9,446 bases of DNA from Solobacterium sp. (GTDB taxonomy: Bacteria; Bacillota_I; Bacilli_A; Erysipelotrichales; Erysipelotrichaceae): contig JAFWJP010000172.1 of assembly GCA_017514645.1 (NCBI GenBank), positions 1 to 9,446 of the forward strand, read 5' to 3'. The stretch's first letter is position 1; each line of letters begins with the position of its first letter. Shown here one piece after another: positions 1 to 6,068 of this stretch. A program made the translations under genes and the position numbers. The notes below the pieces were generated by a model that saw only the letters and a list, made by a program, of their open reading frames with translations, did no database searches and was not told where the DNA came from.

Positions 1-16
1 CAAGGAGATTTTTATT

Positions 17-523
17 GTGAGATGGACACGTTCGGAACTGGCGGCTTCTGATGAAGTCAATGTACACTTCGATGAGACGCCGGAAATCGATGAGGCATAC
101 TTCCGCAGCAATTCCAGGATCAATGCCGTAAAGAATGTCAGAGTCACAGGAAGGGGTTTCCTTGATGAGGACAATGACCGTTTCTGGGTCAATATGACGG
201 TCAGCGGGATCATGCTCGTGCCGGATGCCGTAAGCGGAGAAGAAATTGAGTATCCGTTTGAGACGGAAAGCGAAGAAGTTTACGCATTTGATGCCGTGCA
301 GGAAGACGGTGTGCGCAGAGCGGACGGTGAAATCATCGATTTGCTTGAAGCAGTGGTTGATGATATTATTCTGGAGGTGCCGATGCAGTACAGCATCACT
401 TCGCCGGAGGATTATCCGAGCGGTGACGGCTGGAGGGTCATCAGCGAAGAAGAATATCAGAAGAGTCAGGAGGACCGGATCGATCCCCGCCTGGCAAAGC
501 TTAAAGATTACAAGGTAGAGTAG
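17..523 (+). CDS. yceD: YceD/DUF177 family protein
   Basis: A 168-residue acidic protein of the YceD (DUF177, B. subtilis YlbN-like) family. Members are usually encoded directly before rpmF and have been linked to 23S rRNA accumulation; the precise biochemical role here is not shown by the sequence. Support is the family-like C-terminal half (IDLLEAVVDDIILEVPM at about 107-123, then an ending with DPRLAKLK at about 156-163) and the rpmF neighbour 13 nt downstream. The start is GTG, chosen because AAGGAG at 2-7 lies 9 nt before it; the frame is open to the window edge, so a longer N-terminus cannot be fully excluded. The cysteines found in many members near the LxxPM segment are absent. Probably co-transcribed with rpmF from a promoter upstream of the window. 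Confidence 0.88.
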   Translation: MRWTRSELAASDEVNVHFDETPEIDEAYFRSNSRINAVKNVRVTGRGFLDEDNDRFWVNMTVSGIMLVPDAVSGEEIEYPFETESEEVYAFDAVQEDGVRRADGEIIDLLEAVVDDIILEVPMQYSITSPEDYPSGDGWRVISEEEYQKSQEDRIDPRLAKLKDYKVE

Positions 524-536
524 GAGGTGTCAGGCA

Positions 537-725
537 ATGGCAGTACAGCAGAGAAGAAATTCGAGTACAAGAAGAGATAAGAGGAGAACACATTACAAGC
601 TCGTCGCGCAGACGCTGGTCGTATGTCCTGTTTGCGGCGCTATGAAGCGTCCTCATCATGCGTGCCCGAAGTGCGGCAAGGTCGGCCCTGATATGGCGGC
701 TGTAACCAATACGGAAAACGCTTAA
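537..725 (+). CDS. rpmF: 50S ribosomal protein L32 (bL32)
   Basis: A 62-residue basic protein of normal length for bL32, a component of the large ribosomal subunit. The N-terminus (MAVQQRRNSSTRRDKRR) is the typical L32 start, and a complete zinc ribbon is visible: C30-x2-C33 and C43-x2-C46. It is therefore the zinc-binding (C+) form rather than the cysteine-free paralog some bacteria make under zinc limitation. A near-perfect ribosome binding site, AGGAGGTG at 522-529, begins inside the yceD stop codon and lies 7 nt before the ATG, consistent with high expression and coupling to yceD. The gene ends the operon: a strong terminator starts 17 nt after the stop. Confidence 0.97.
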   Translation: MAVQQRRNSSTRRDKRRTHYKLVAQTLVVCPVCGAMKRPHHACPKCGKVGPDMAAVTNTENA

Positions 726-742
726 CAGTCTACTTGGAAACA

Positions 743-766
743 GTGCGGAAATATCCGCACTTTTTT
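743..766 (+). terminator. Intrinsic terminator of yceD-rpmF
   Basis: A perfect 7-bp GC-rich stem (GTGCGGA at 743-749, TCCGCAC at 754-760) with a 4-nt AATA loop is followed at once by six T residues (761-766). This is a textbook Rho-independent terminator, 17 nt after the rpmF stop. Confidence 0.92.
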
Positions 767-770
767 ATGA

Positions 771-797
771 AACAAGGTGTGATTACCTTGTTTTTTT
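771..797 (+). terminator. Second tandem intrinsic terminator
   Basis: A perfect 8-bp stem (AACAAGGT at 771-778, ACCTTGTT at 785-792) with a 6-nt loop, with a T run extending to 797. It lies 4 nt after the first terminator's T tract. The A-rich foot of the left arm faces the T run, so it could also act on the opposite strand. Its right arm and T tract contain the putative -35 box of the mraZ promoter, so termination and promoter signals share bases. Confidence 0.85.
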
Positions 798-815
798 ATG
801 CTCTGGTGGTAAAAT
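788..815 (+). promoter_or_regulatory. Sigma-A type promoter for mraZ operon
   Basis: A -35-like TTGTTT (788-793), a 16-bp spacer and TAAAAT (810-815) as -10, with a TGn extension (TG at 807-808). The -10 differs from consensus at one position and the TGn motif compensates for the weak -35. Predicted transcription start is near 822, giving a leader of about 37 nt before the mraZ ATG. The strong terminators upstream mean the mraZ operon needs its own promoter here. Confidence 0.72.
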
Positions 816-826
816 AGTGCATATAG

Positions 827-853
827 GTAGCAGGTAGTGGCAGAAAGTAGCAG
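827..853 (+). promoter_or_regulatory. Putative MraZ operator: three direct repeats
   Basis: Three heptamers recur in strict 10-nt register: GTAGCAG (827-833), GTGGCAG (837-843) and GTAGCAG (847-853), with different 3-nt spacers. A weak fourth copy may begin at 817 (GTGCATA). MraZ is known to bind short direct repeats of about one helical turn period upstream of its own gene (TGGGN with 5-nt spacing in E. coli; AAAGTG-type repeats with 3-nt spacing in mycoplasmas). The third copy here is preceded by AAA, matching the mycoplasma form closely. The repeats lie downstream of the predicted transcription start and end 5 nt before the mraZ ATG, suggesting autoregulation by blocking initiation or elongation. 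Binding itself is inferred. Confidence 0.8.
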
Positions 854-858
854 ATTCT

Positions 859-1290
859 ATGTTCATCGGTGAATACAGACATGGTCTGGACGCAAAAAAC
901 AGATTGATCATCCCGGCAAAATTCCGGGAGGAACTCGGTGACACATTCATCGTTACGGTAGGCTTTGACGGCTGTCTGAATGCCTATACGAAGCAGTCAT
1001 GGGAACGGATGGCGGAGAAGATCTCCGAGCTGCCGATGACCAAGCAGGATTCCCGTCAGCTCGTAAGAGTCTTCATGGGAAGCGCCAGGCAGGTCGATGT
1101 TGACGGCATGGGCAGGATCCCGCTCCACACATCGCTGCTGAAGAATGCAGGAATCACAAAGAAGTGCGTTCTGGTCGGTGTGATCGATCACATCGAGATC
1201 TGGGATGAGGAAGCGTGGGATACCTATTACGAGCACGCCAACAGTTCCTTCAATGAGAACGCAGAAAGCCTGACGGAGTTCCTGAAATGA
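859..1290 (+). CDS. mraZ: MraZ transcriptional regulator of the division/cell wall cluster
   Basis: A 143-residue protein of typical MraZ length, with two SpoVT/AbrB-like halves. Each carries the conserved DxxxR segment: D11-A-K-N-R15 in the opening GEYRHGLDAKNRLIIPAKFRE, and D82-G-M-G-R86 in the second half. MraZ forms ring-shaped oligomers that bind repeats upstream of their own operon; it represses the cluster in E. coli and activates it in Mycoplasma, so the direction of control here is open. The start matches the family's canonical MF(M/I)GEY opening. No good Shine-Dalgarno lies in front: the best candidate, AGAAAG at 842-847, sits 11 nt upstream and falls inside the repeats. The stop overlaps the rsmH start by 4 nt (ATGA). 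Confidence 0.96.
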   Translation: MFIGEYRHGLDAKNRLIIPAKFREELGDTFIVTVGFDGCLNAYTKQSWERMAEKISELPMTKQDSRQLVRVFMGSARQVDVDGMGRIPLHTSLLKNAGITKKCVLVGVIDHIEIWDEEAWDTYYEHANSSFNENAESLTEFLK

Positions 1291-2222
1291 AGCATATCAG
1301 CGTGCTTCTGAACGAGACGGTGGGCTCACTGAACGTCAGGGAAAACGGAATCTATGTCGACGGTACACTGGGTAGAGGTGGTCATGCAAAACTACTCCTG
1401 TCTTATCTCAAAAGTGGTCATCTCTACGGTATCGATAAAGACGAAGAGGCGCTGAAGGAATCCGAAGCGAATCTTCAGGAATACAGCGGAAGATTCACCC
1501 TGATCCACGGTGATTTCCGCAATATGAGACAGCTGCTGGAAACGGCGGGTATCAGCGGTGCGGACGGCATCATGCTTGACCTGGGTGTCAGTTCTCCGCA
1601 GTTCGATGATCCGGAGCGGGGATTCTCCTACCGCTACGACGCAAGACTGGATATGCGGATGGACCGCACGCAGGAACTGGACGCGTATATGGTGGTCAAT
1701 ACTTACAGCCGTGAGGAACTGACCCGGATCCTGCGGGAATACGGAGAAGAGCGGTTTGCCGGCAGGATCGCCGCAAATATCGTGAAGTACCGGGAAGAAA
1801 GACCGGTGGAGACAACGATGGAACTGGTGGAGATCATCCGCGCTTCACTGCCTGCCAAAGTCCTCAACGGAAAGGGACATCCGGCAAAACAGACATTCCA
1901 AGCTCTGCGCATTGCGGTCAATGATGAACTCGGGGCGCTGGAGAACGGACTGCGGGATGCCTGCAGCCTGCTGAATGAGAACGGACGCTGCGCTGTGATC
2001 ACATTCCATTCCCTGGAGGACAGGATCGTGAAGAATCTCTTCCGGGAACTGTCAGAACCGCCGTATATCGATCCGAAGCTCCCGGTCAGGGAACAGGAAC
2101 GGCCGCAGGCAGACTACCGCCTGATTACGAAAAAACCGATCACGGCAGATGAAGCTGAGATCAATGATAACCGACGTGCGCACAGCGCAAAGCTGAGAGT
2201 GATTGAGAGGATAAGGAAATGA
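1287..2222 (+). CDS. rsmH: 16S rRNA (cytosine-1402-N4)-methyltransferase
   Basis: RsmH (MraW) N4-methylates C1402 of 16S rRNA in the decoding centre using S-adenosylmethionine. The 311-residue length is normal. Visible family signatures are the opening HISVLLNE, the SAM loop V24-DGTLGRGGH33, the acidic cofactor-binding turn GID50KDE, LDLGVSSPQFD (D98 onwards), HPAKQTFQALR (198-208) and TFHSLEDR (239-246), all intact. It starts by an ATGA overlap with mraZ, with GGAG at 1275-1278 inside mraZ 8 nt upstream, so translation is probably coupled. It ends with another ATGA overlap into the ftsL-like gene. Its place in the cluster is conserved across bacteria although its substrate is ribosomal. Confidence 0.97.
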   Translation: MKHISVLLNETVGSLNVRENGIYVDGTLGRGGHAKLLLSYLKSGHLYGIDKDEEALKESEANLQEYSGRFTLIHGDFRNMRQLLETAGISGADGIMLDLGVSSPQFDDPERGFSYRYDARLDMRMDRTQELDAYMVVNTYSREELTRILREYGEERFAGRIAANIVKYREERPVETTMELVEIIRASLPAKVLNGKGHPAKQTFQALRIAVNDELGALENGLRDACSLLNENGRCAVITFHSLEDRIVKNLFRELSEPPYIDPKLPVREQERPQADYRLITKKPITADEAEINDNRRAHSAKLRVIERIRK

Positions 2223-2536
2223 AGCTGGTCATGAAGAAGAAAAAGAGAAGAAGACAGACATTGTCATCCATTGCGACAAAGATGTTCCTGATTTCGGCAG
2301 CTATGTTCTTCTGTGCCAAGCTGTTCCTGCATACGGCCAACAATTCCCTCAGTTCCCGGATCCAGACCCTGGAAGCACAGACGACGGAAATGACAGTGCA
2401 GAACGATGCGGTCAGGATCGAGATCCAGACGCTCAGCACACGGGAAAGGGTTGACGGCTTTGCCAAGGACAACGGCATGAGCATCAACCAGGACAGCATC
2501 ATCACCATCACTGCATCTGCGGCAGACGGAGAGTAG
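2219..2536 (+). CDS. ftsL: FtsL-like cell division protein
   Basis: A 105-residue single-pass membrane protein with a very basic cytoplasmic tail (KKKKRRR at 6-12), one hydrophobic segment (about 22-37, interrupted by K34) and an external region with heptad-like character (about 43-75) before RERVDGFAKDNGM. This is the FtsL/DivIC architecture. FtsL forms a complex with DivIB/FtsQ and DivIC/FtsB that activates septal FtsW and the class B PBP. Sequence identity in this family is weak, so the call rests mainly on topology and position between rsmH and the PBP gene. The start at 2219 is preferred over an in-frame ATG at 2231 because it overlaps the rsmH stop (ATGA) and has AGAGG 8 nt upstream. 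The stop is 1 nt from the next start. Confidence 0.85.
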   Translation: MKLVMKKKKRRRQTLSSIATKMFLISAAMFFCAKLFLHTANNSLSSRIQTLEAQTTEMTVQNDAVRIEIQTLSTRERVDGFAKDNGMSINQDSIITITASAADGE

Positions 2537-2537
2537 G

Positions 2538-4703
2538 ATGTACCGCCGTACCCAGCGGGTCATACGTTTCATATTCCTGATAACATTGGCAATCATGTGT
2601 ATCCTGACTGCTAATGTTTTTGTCGTTTCCGTAGGAAAAAAACATCTGCGTTCCGGTACAGACCTGGGCCGATATGCAAGTACTTCGAATACTGTGCATA
2701 TCATCACCAAGGCACTGCGCGGCAATATCTACGACCGCAATCACAACGTGATCGCCCAGGACGTACGTACGTACAACATCTACTGCATTCTTGACACAAG
2801 CCGTCCTTCACCGGACGGAATGCCGGGCTATGTCGTTGACAAGGAAGATACCGCGGAGAAACTGGCACCGTTCCTGCATATGGACAAGGAAGCGATCCTT
2901 TCCTATCTCAATCAGGATCTCTATCAGACAGAACTCGGCATCAACGGCAGAAACCTGTCACAGACTACGATGGAAGCCATCAAGGCGCTGAATCTCCCTG
3001 GTGTTGAATTCGACAACTCGATCAAGCGGAGCTATCCGCTCGGTACGTTCGCGTCCAATCTGATCGGTTTTGCCCAGAGTGATGAATTCGGCTCCACGGT
3101 CGGTAAGATGGGTACGGAGCTCTACCTGAACAGCTATCTGTCGGGAACTGACGGAGAACGGACCTATCAGGCAGACCGGAACGGTCATATCCTGCCGGGC
3201 ATGAAGGAGAATACGATCAGCGCGGTCAACGGCTTTGATGTCTATACGACGATCGATCAGGAGATCCAGGAAGCGCTGGAGGAATCCTTCACGATATCAA
3301 AGGAGATCTTTGACGCAAGACGGGCCTGGGGAGCGGTCATGGAGATCAGCACCGGGCGGATCCTTGCCTGGGGACAGTATCCTTCCTTTGATCCGAATAC
3401 ACTGGAGATTGAAGACTACAACAATTACGGAGCCCAGCTCCCGTATGAACCCGGATCCACCATGAAGACATTCACCTACGCAGCAGCGATCAACGAAGGG
3501 GTCTATGACGGATCCATGGAGGTATACAGCGGTCCTTACTGCTTCTATTCTGACGAGAATAACAATCCGGTCCGTGTAGAAAGCGGCGGATGGGGCTGTA
3601 TCTACAATGCCGGAAGGAAAAACTACGGTATGATCGATCTGGATCATGGTCTGATCATGTCGCTGAACACGGTAACGGCAGAAGTGGAAAACACGTTGAT
3701 CACACCGGATATCTATCTGGATTATCTGAAGAAATTCGGCTTCTTCCAGAGCGTGGATACGGACGGACTGCCGGAAGAGACGGGTAGTCTGAACTTCCGC
3801 TGGCCGGCGGACAAGCTGTCACTCTGCTATGGTCAGGGTTCTACCGTAACGATGCTGCAGATGCTGCAGGCATACAGTGCGGTGTTCGGTGACGGAACGA
3901 TGGTCCGTCCGTACTATATCGATTCGATCCGGGATTCCTACGATCCTTCGCATGTGCTTTACCAGGCCCAGACACAGGTCGTCGGACATCCGATCACAGC
4001 GGAATCCGCCAAGGAACTGCAAAGGATCCTCTACCTCGTCATGAACGATGAAAGAGGTACTGCAAGACATTATCAGATTCCGGAGTGCAAACTGATGGGC
4101 AAGACCGGAACCGCCGAAGTCGCTGCGTCCGGAAACTATTCCTCCGGCTATACGATCACATCTGTCATGTGCGCGCTTCCGGCCGAGAATCCGCAGGTCA
4201 TGGTCTATTACTGCTTTGAGGCGATCTACAACCCGAACGGTCAGTACTATACCGATGCGGCGCAGAATCTGCTGCGCAAGACAGCGATCCGTCTCGGCTT
4301 TGCCGGAAACGCAGAAACGGAAAGCGGGGAAGAGATCGTGTTTGATGAGATCCTGACCTATGATATGCCTTCATTGGTCAACCATACCGTGGATTACGCA
4401 TCCTGGAAGCTCAATGACCTCAATGTCAATACCTATGTGCTCGGAAACGGCAGTACGATCATCAGCCAGTATCCGGAGGACAGTGCGACTGTCAATACCG
4501 GACAGCGGGTATTCCTGGTGACGGATACGAACAGTTTCATCATGCCGGATCTGACCGGCTGGACACGGAAGGATGTGACCGGTCTCTGGTCAGCGACACA
4601 GTTCGGGTTCCGCCTGGAAGGAGAGGGGCGCGTTGTTTCGCAGAATATCGCCCCGGGAACACCTGTCAGCAAGGGTGTGCAGATCGAAGTTGTTTTTGAA
4701 TAA
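2538..4703 (+). CDS. Class B penicillin-binding protein with PASTA domains (septal transpeptidase)
   Basis: A 721-residue division transpeptidase of the PBP2B/PBP2x/FtsI class, which cross-links septal peptidoglycan outside the membrane. In order: short cytoplasmic N-terminus, membrane anchor (about 9-32), PBP dimerisation segment with the RGNIYDRN box near 60-67, then the transpeptidase domain with catalytic S307-T-M-K310, S375-L-N377 and K522-T-G524. Two PASTA domains follow (about 610-668 and 669-721). The active-site motifs are complete, so it should be active and beta-lactam sensitive in principle. GGAG at 2528-2531 lies 6 nt upstream of the ATG. It follows the ftsL-like gene by one base. 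Seven cysteines are predicted outside the membrane (83, 335, 354, 430, 517, 545, 559), many for an exported Firmicutes protein. No second sporulation-type paralog (spoVD) or murE follows. pbpB or ftsI would both be reasonable names. Confidence 0.95.
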   Translation: MYRRTQRVIRFIFLITLAIMCILTANVFVVSVGKKHLRSGTDLGRYASTSNTVHIITKALRGNIYDRNHNVIAQDVRTYNIYCILDTSRPSPDGMPGYVVDKEDTAEKLAPFLHMDKEAILSYLNQDLYQTELGINGRNLSQTTMEAIKALNLPGVEFDNSIKRSYPLGTFASNLIGFAQSDEFGSTVGKMGTELYLNSYLSGTDGERTYQADRNGHILPGMKENTISAVNGFDVYTTIDQEIQEALEESFTISKEIFDARRAWGAVMEISTGRILAWGQYPSFDPNTLEIEDYNNYGAQLPYEPGSTMKTFTYAAAINEGVYDGSMEVYSGPYCFYSDENNNPVRVESGGWGCIYNAGRKNYGMIDLDHGLIMSLNTVTAEVENTLITPDIYLDYLKKFGFFQSVDTDGLPEETGSLNFRWPADKLSLCYGQGSTVTMLQMLQAYSAVFGDGTMVRPYYIDSIRDSYDPSHVLYQAQTQVVGHPITAESAKELQRILYLVMNDERGTARHYQIPECKLMGKTGTAEVAASGNYSSGYTITSVMCALPAENPQVMVYYCFEAIYNPNGQYYTDAAQNLLRKTAIRLGFAGNAETESGEEIVFDEILTYDMPSLVNHTVDYASWKLNDLNVNTYVLGNGSTIISQYPEDSATVNTGQRVFLVTDTNSFIMPDLTGWTRKDVTGLWSATQFGFRLEGEGRVVSQNIAPGTPVSKGVQIEVVFE

Positions 4704-4718
4704 AGAAACTTATATAAT
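4690..4718 (+). promoter_or_regulatory. Sigma-A type promoter for mraY
   Basis: TTGTTT (4690-4695), a 17-bp spacer and a perfect TATAAT (4713-4718). The -35 lies within the last codons of the PBP gene and the -10 in the short intergenic gap. Predicted start is near 4725, just ahead of the mraY ribosome binding site AAGGAG (4733-4738). The -35 hexamer is the same as that of the mraZ promoter. No terminator lies between PBP and mraY, so mraY is probably read both from this promoter and through from the mraZ promoter. Confidence 0.75.
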
Positions 4719-4744
4719 GTACGAACGGAAAGAAGGAGAACTGT

Positions 4745-5701
4745 ATGAGATTGGTTTTGTGTTTTCTGGCCAGTATGATCACTGTTCTCTTTTTCATGCC
4801 GAAACTGATCGTCTATCTCAAGAAGATCAGCTTCAACCAGACAGTCAGTGAATACAGTCTGCAGCAGTACCGGGAGAAAGGTTCCACACCGATCATGGGA
4901 GGTATTCTCTTCATCATCGCTCCGGTCGTTTTCACGCTGCTCGGTGTTCCGCACATTCTGGCGAATATCGACGTACTGATCATTCTTCTGACTTTTGTGG
5001 GTTACGGACTGATCGGCTTTACGGATGACTGGCTGATCGCTGTGAAAAAGAACAACGATGGTCTGTCACCGCGCAGGAAATTCGGCCTGCAGCTGATCCT
5101 GGCCGTTGTTTTCTACGTTCTGTACGCATCCCATGCGGAGCTGGATGTACAGCTGCTGCTCAGCGGAAAGGTCCTCCATCTTGGCGGGTTCTACATGATC
5201 CTTGTTCTGTTCATGTTTACCGGATCGTCCAACGCGGTCAACCTGACGGATGGTATGGACGGGCTGGCCGGCGGGTGCACAGCCATTGCGCTCTGCGGCT
5301 TCCTGATCATCTCCCTGGTCCGGGGACGGACGGATGTTGCGGTATTCATCGTCAGCCTGATCGGCGCATTGATCGGCTATCTGCGCTACAATGTCAAGCC
5401 GGCCAGGATCTTCATGGGTGACACAGGCTCGCTGGCGCTCGGAGGAGCGCTCGCGGCAATCGCGATGGTGCTGAAGACAGAACTGTCGCTGGTCATCATC
5501 GGCGGCGTATTCGTCGTGGAAACACTGTGCGTTATGATTCAGCTGACATCTGTCCATCTGTTCGGCAGAAGGGTCTTCCTGTATACACCAATCCATTACG
5601 CCTTTGTGCTGAAGGGAATGGGGGAGCGCCAGACAGTGCATCTGTTCTGGCTTGCCGGCGCTGTATGCATGGTTCTGGGGACTTTGATCACGATATTGTA
5701 G
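4745..5701 (+). CDS. mraY: Phospho-N-acetylmuramoyl-pentapeptide-transferase
   Basis: MraY transfers phospho-MurNAc-pentapeptide from UDP to undecaprenyl phosphate, making lipid I at the cytoplasmic membrane face. The 318-residue polytopic protein has the family's key acidic residues: D94-D95 in FTDDW, N163-AVNLTDGMDG with D169 and D172, and MGDTGS with D226. TPIMGG in the N-terminal part is also typical. The C-terminal motif, usually Pro-(I/L)-His-His-His-(F/Y), reads P-I-H284-Y285-A286-F: the first, catalytically implicated His is kept but the next two are replaced. A WecA/TagO-type paralog is less likely given the cluster position and TPIMGG/NLTDGMDG motifs. The start has AAGGAG at 4733-4738, 6 nt upstream. 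The gene has its own promoter. murD, ftsW and murG, the usual downstream partners, are absent. Confidence 0.93.
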   Translation: MRLVLCFLASMITVLFFMPKLIVYLKKISFNQTVSEYSLQQYREKGSTPIMGGILFIIAPVVFTLLGVPHILANIDVLIILLTFVGYGLIGFTDDWLIAVKKNNDGLSPRRKFGLQLILAVVFYVLYASHAELDVQLLLSGKVLHLGGFYMILVLFMFTGSSNAVNLTDGMDGLAGGCTAIALCGFLIISLVRGRTDVAVFIVSLIGALIGYLRYNVKPARIFMGDTGSLALGGALAAIAMVLKTELSLVIIGGVFVVETLCVMIQLTSVHLFGRRVFLYTPIHYAFVLKGMGERQTVHLFWLAGAVCMVLGTLITIL

Positions 5702-5728
5702 TTTTTTGTATTGGCGTTTCTTTATTTT

Positions 5729-5737
5729 TGCTATAAT
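5729..5737 (+). promoter_or_regulatory. Extended -10 promoter for comN-secDF
   Basis: A perfect extended -10, TGCTATAAT (TG at 5729-5730, TATAAT at 5732-5737). A weak -35 may be TTGGCG at 5711-5716, but its spacer would be only 15 bp. Predicted start is near 5744, so the leader to the ATG at 5766 is about 22 nt and begins just before the ribosome binding site AAAGGA (5752-5757). I see no convincing terminator between the mraY stop and this promoter, only a short T run at 5702-5707 without a hairpin. Confidence 0.75.
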
Positions 5738-5765
5738 ACTGAAATGCAGGCAAAGGAAAAACAGG

Positions 5766-6068
5766 ATGGAAGAACGTTATAACCCGGACAATATAGAAGT
5801 ACAGATGGTTATGGTCATCAAGCTGCACCAGCTGCAGCGTGATGTTCTGCCGGAACTCAGTTATTCCATTCTGGAAGAGTATGTAAAAACGGCATTGTGG
5901 GCCAAGGGTGCCCCGCGCAGCCTGAGTCAGGCTGTCGATGATATCATGAATATCAATGCGGATGATATGGTGAAAGTGCTGGCGCAGCAGGCATTGCTGC
6001 AGAGCGGAAAGTCCACGCTTGCGGACTATTCCGATGTAATCGGAGGGAGTATCAGGTATGAAAAATAA
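5766..6068 (+). CDS. ComN/YrzD-like post-transcriptional regulator family protein
   Basis: A 100-residue, probably cytoplasmic and helical protein. The pattern LPELSYSILEEYV followed by a variable linker and SLSQAVDDIMNINADDMVKVLAQQAL resembles the small Firmicutes family of B. subtilis ComN (YrzD), which acts post-transcriptionally on the comE competence transcript. Its position immediately before secDF, with recJ beyond, is the same as yrzD in B. subtilis, which strengthens a weak sequence call. Its role in this organism is unknown; no competence gene is visible here. The ATG at 5766 is chosen because AAAGGA (5752-5757) lies 8 nt upstream; a longer frame from TTG at 5706 would run through the promoter. 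The stop lies inside secDF (11-nt overlap), indicating translational coupling. Confidence 0.72.
   Translation: MEERYNPDNIEVQMVMVIKLHQLQRDVLPELSYSILEEYVKTALWAKGAPRSLSQAVDDIMNINADDMVKVLAQQALLQSGKSTLADYSDVIGGSIRYEK

Noticed and set aside
2219..2230. Alternative ftsL start at the ATG at 2231
   Set aside because: The upstream ATG overlaps the rsmH stop in the ATGA arrangement seen also at mraZ-rsmH and has a better spaced ribosome binding site.
2761..2774. ACGT tetranucleotide repeat (about 3.5 units) in the PBP gene as a possible phase-variation tract
   Set aside because: Too short for frequent slippage, the reading frame is intact and the gene is expected to be essential.
5066..5641. 191-codon open frame on the minus strand inside mraY
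   Set aside because: Its composition (rich in D, Q, H, R) is that of a codon-bias shadow; no ribosome binding site or family motif, and mraY is fully supported on the plus strand.
5702..5728. T-rich stretch after mraY as a terminator
   Set aside because: No stable GC-rich inverted repeat precedes the T run, so termination there is not supported.
5706..5765. N-terminal extension of the comN-like frame from a TTG at 5706
   Set aside because: The extension runs through a perfect extended -10 promoter and would start upstream of the predicted transcript start; AAAGGA 8 nt before the ATG at 5766 gives a better start.
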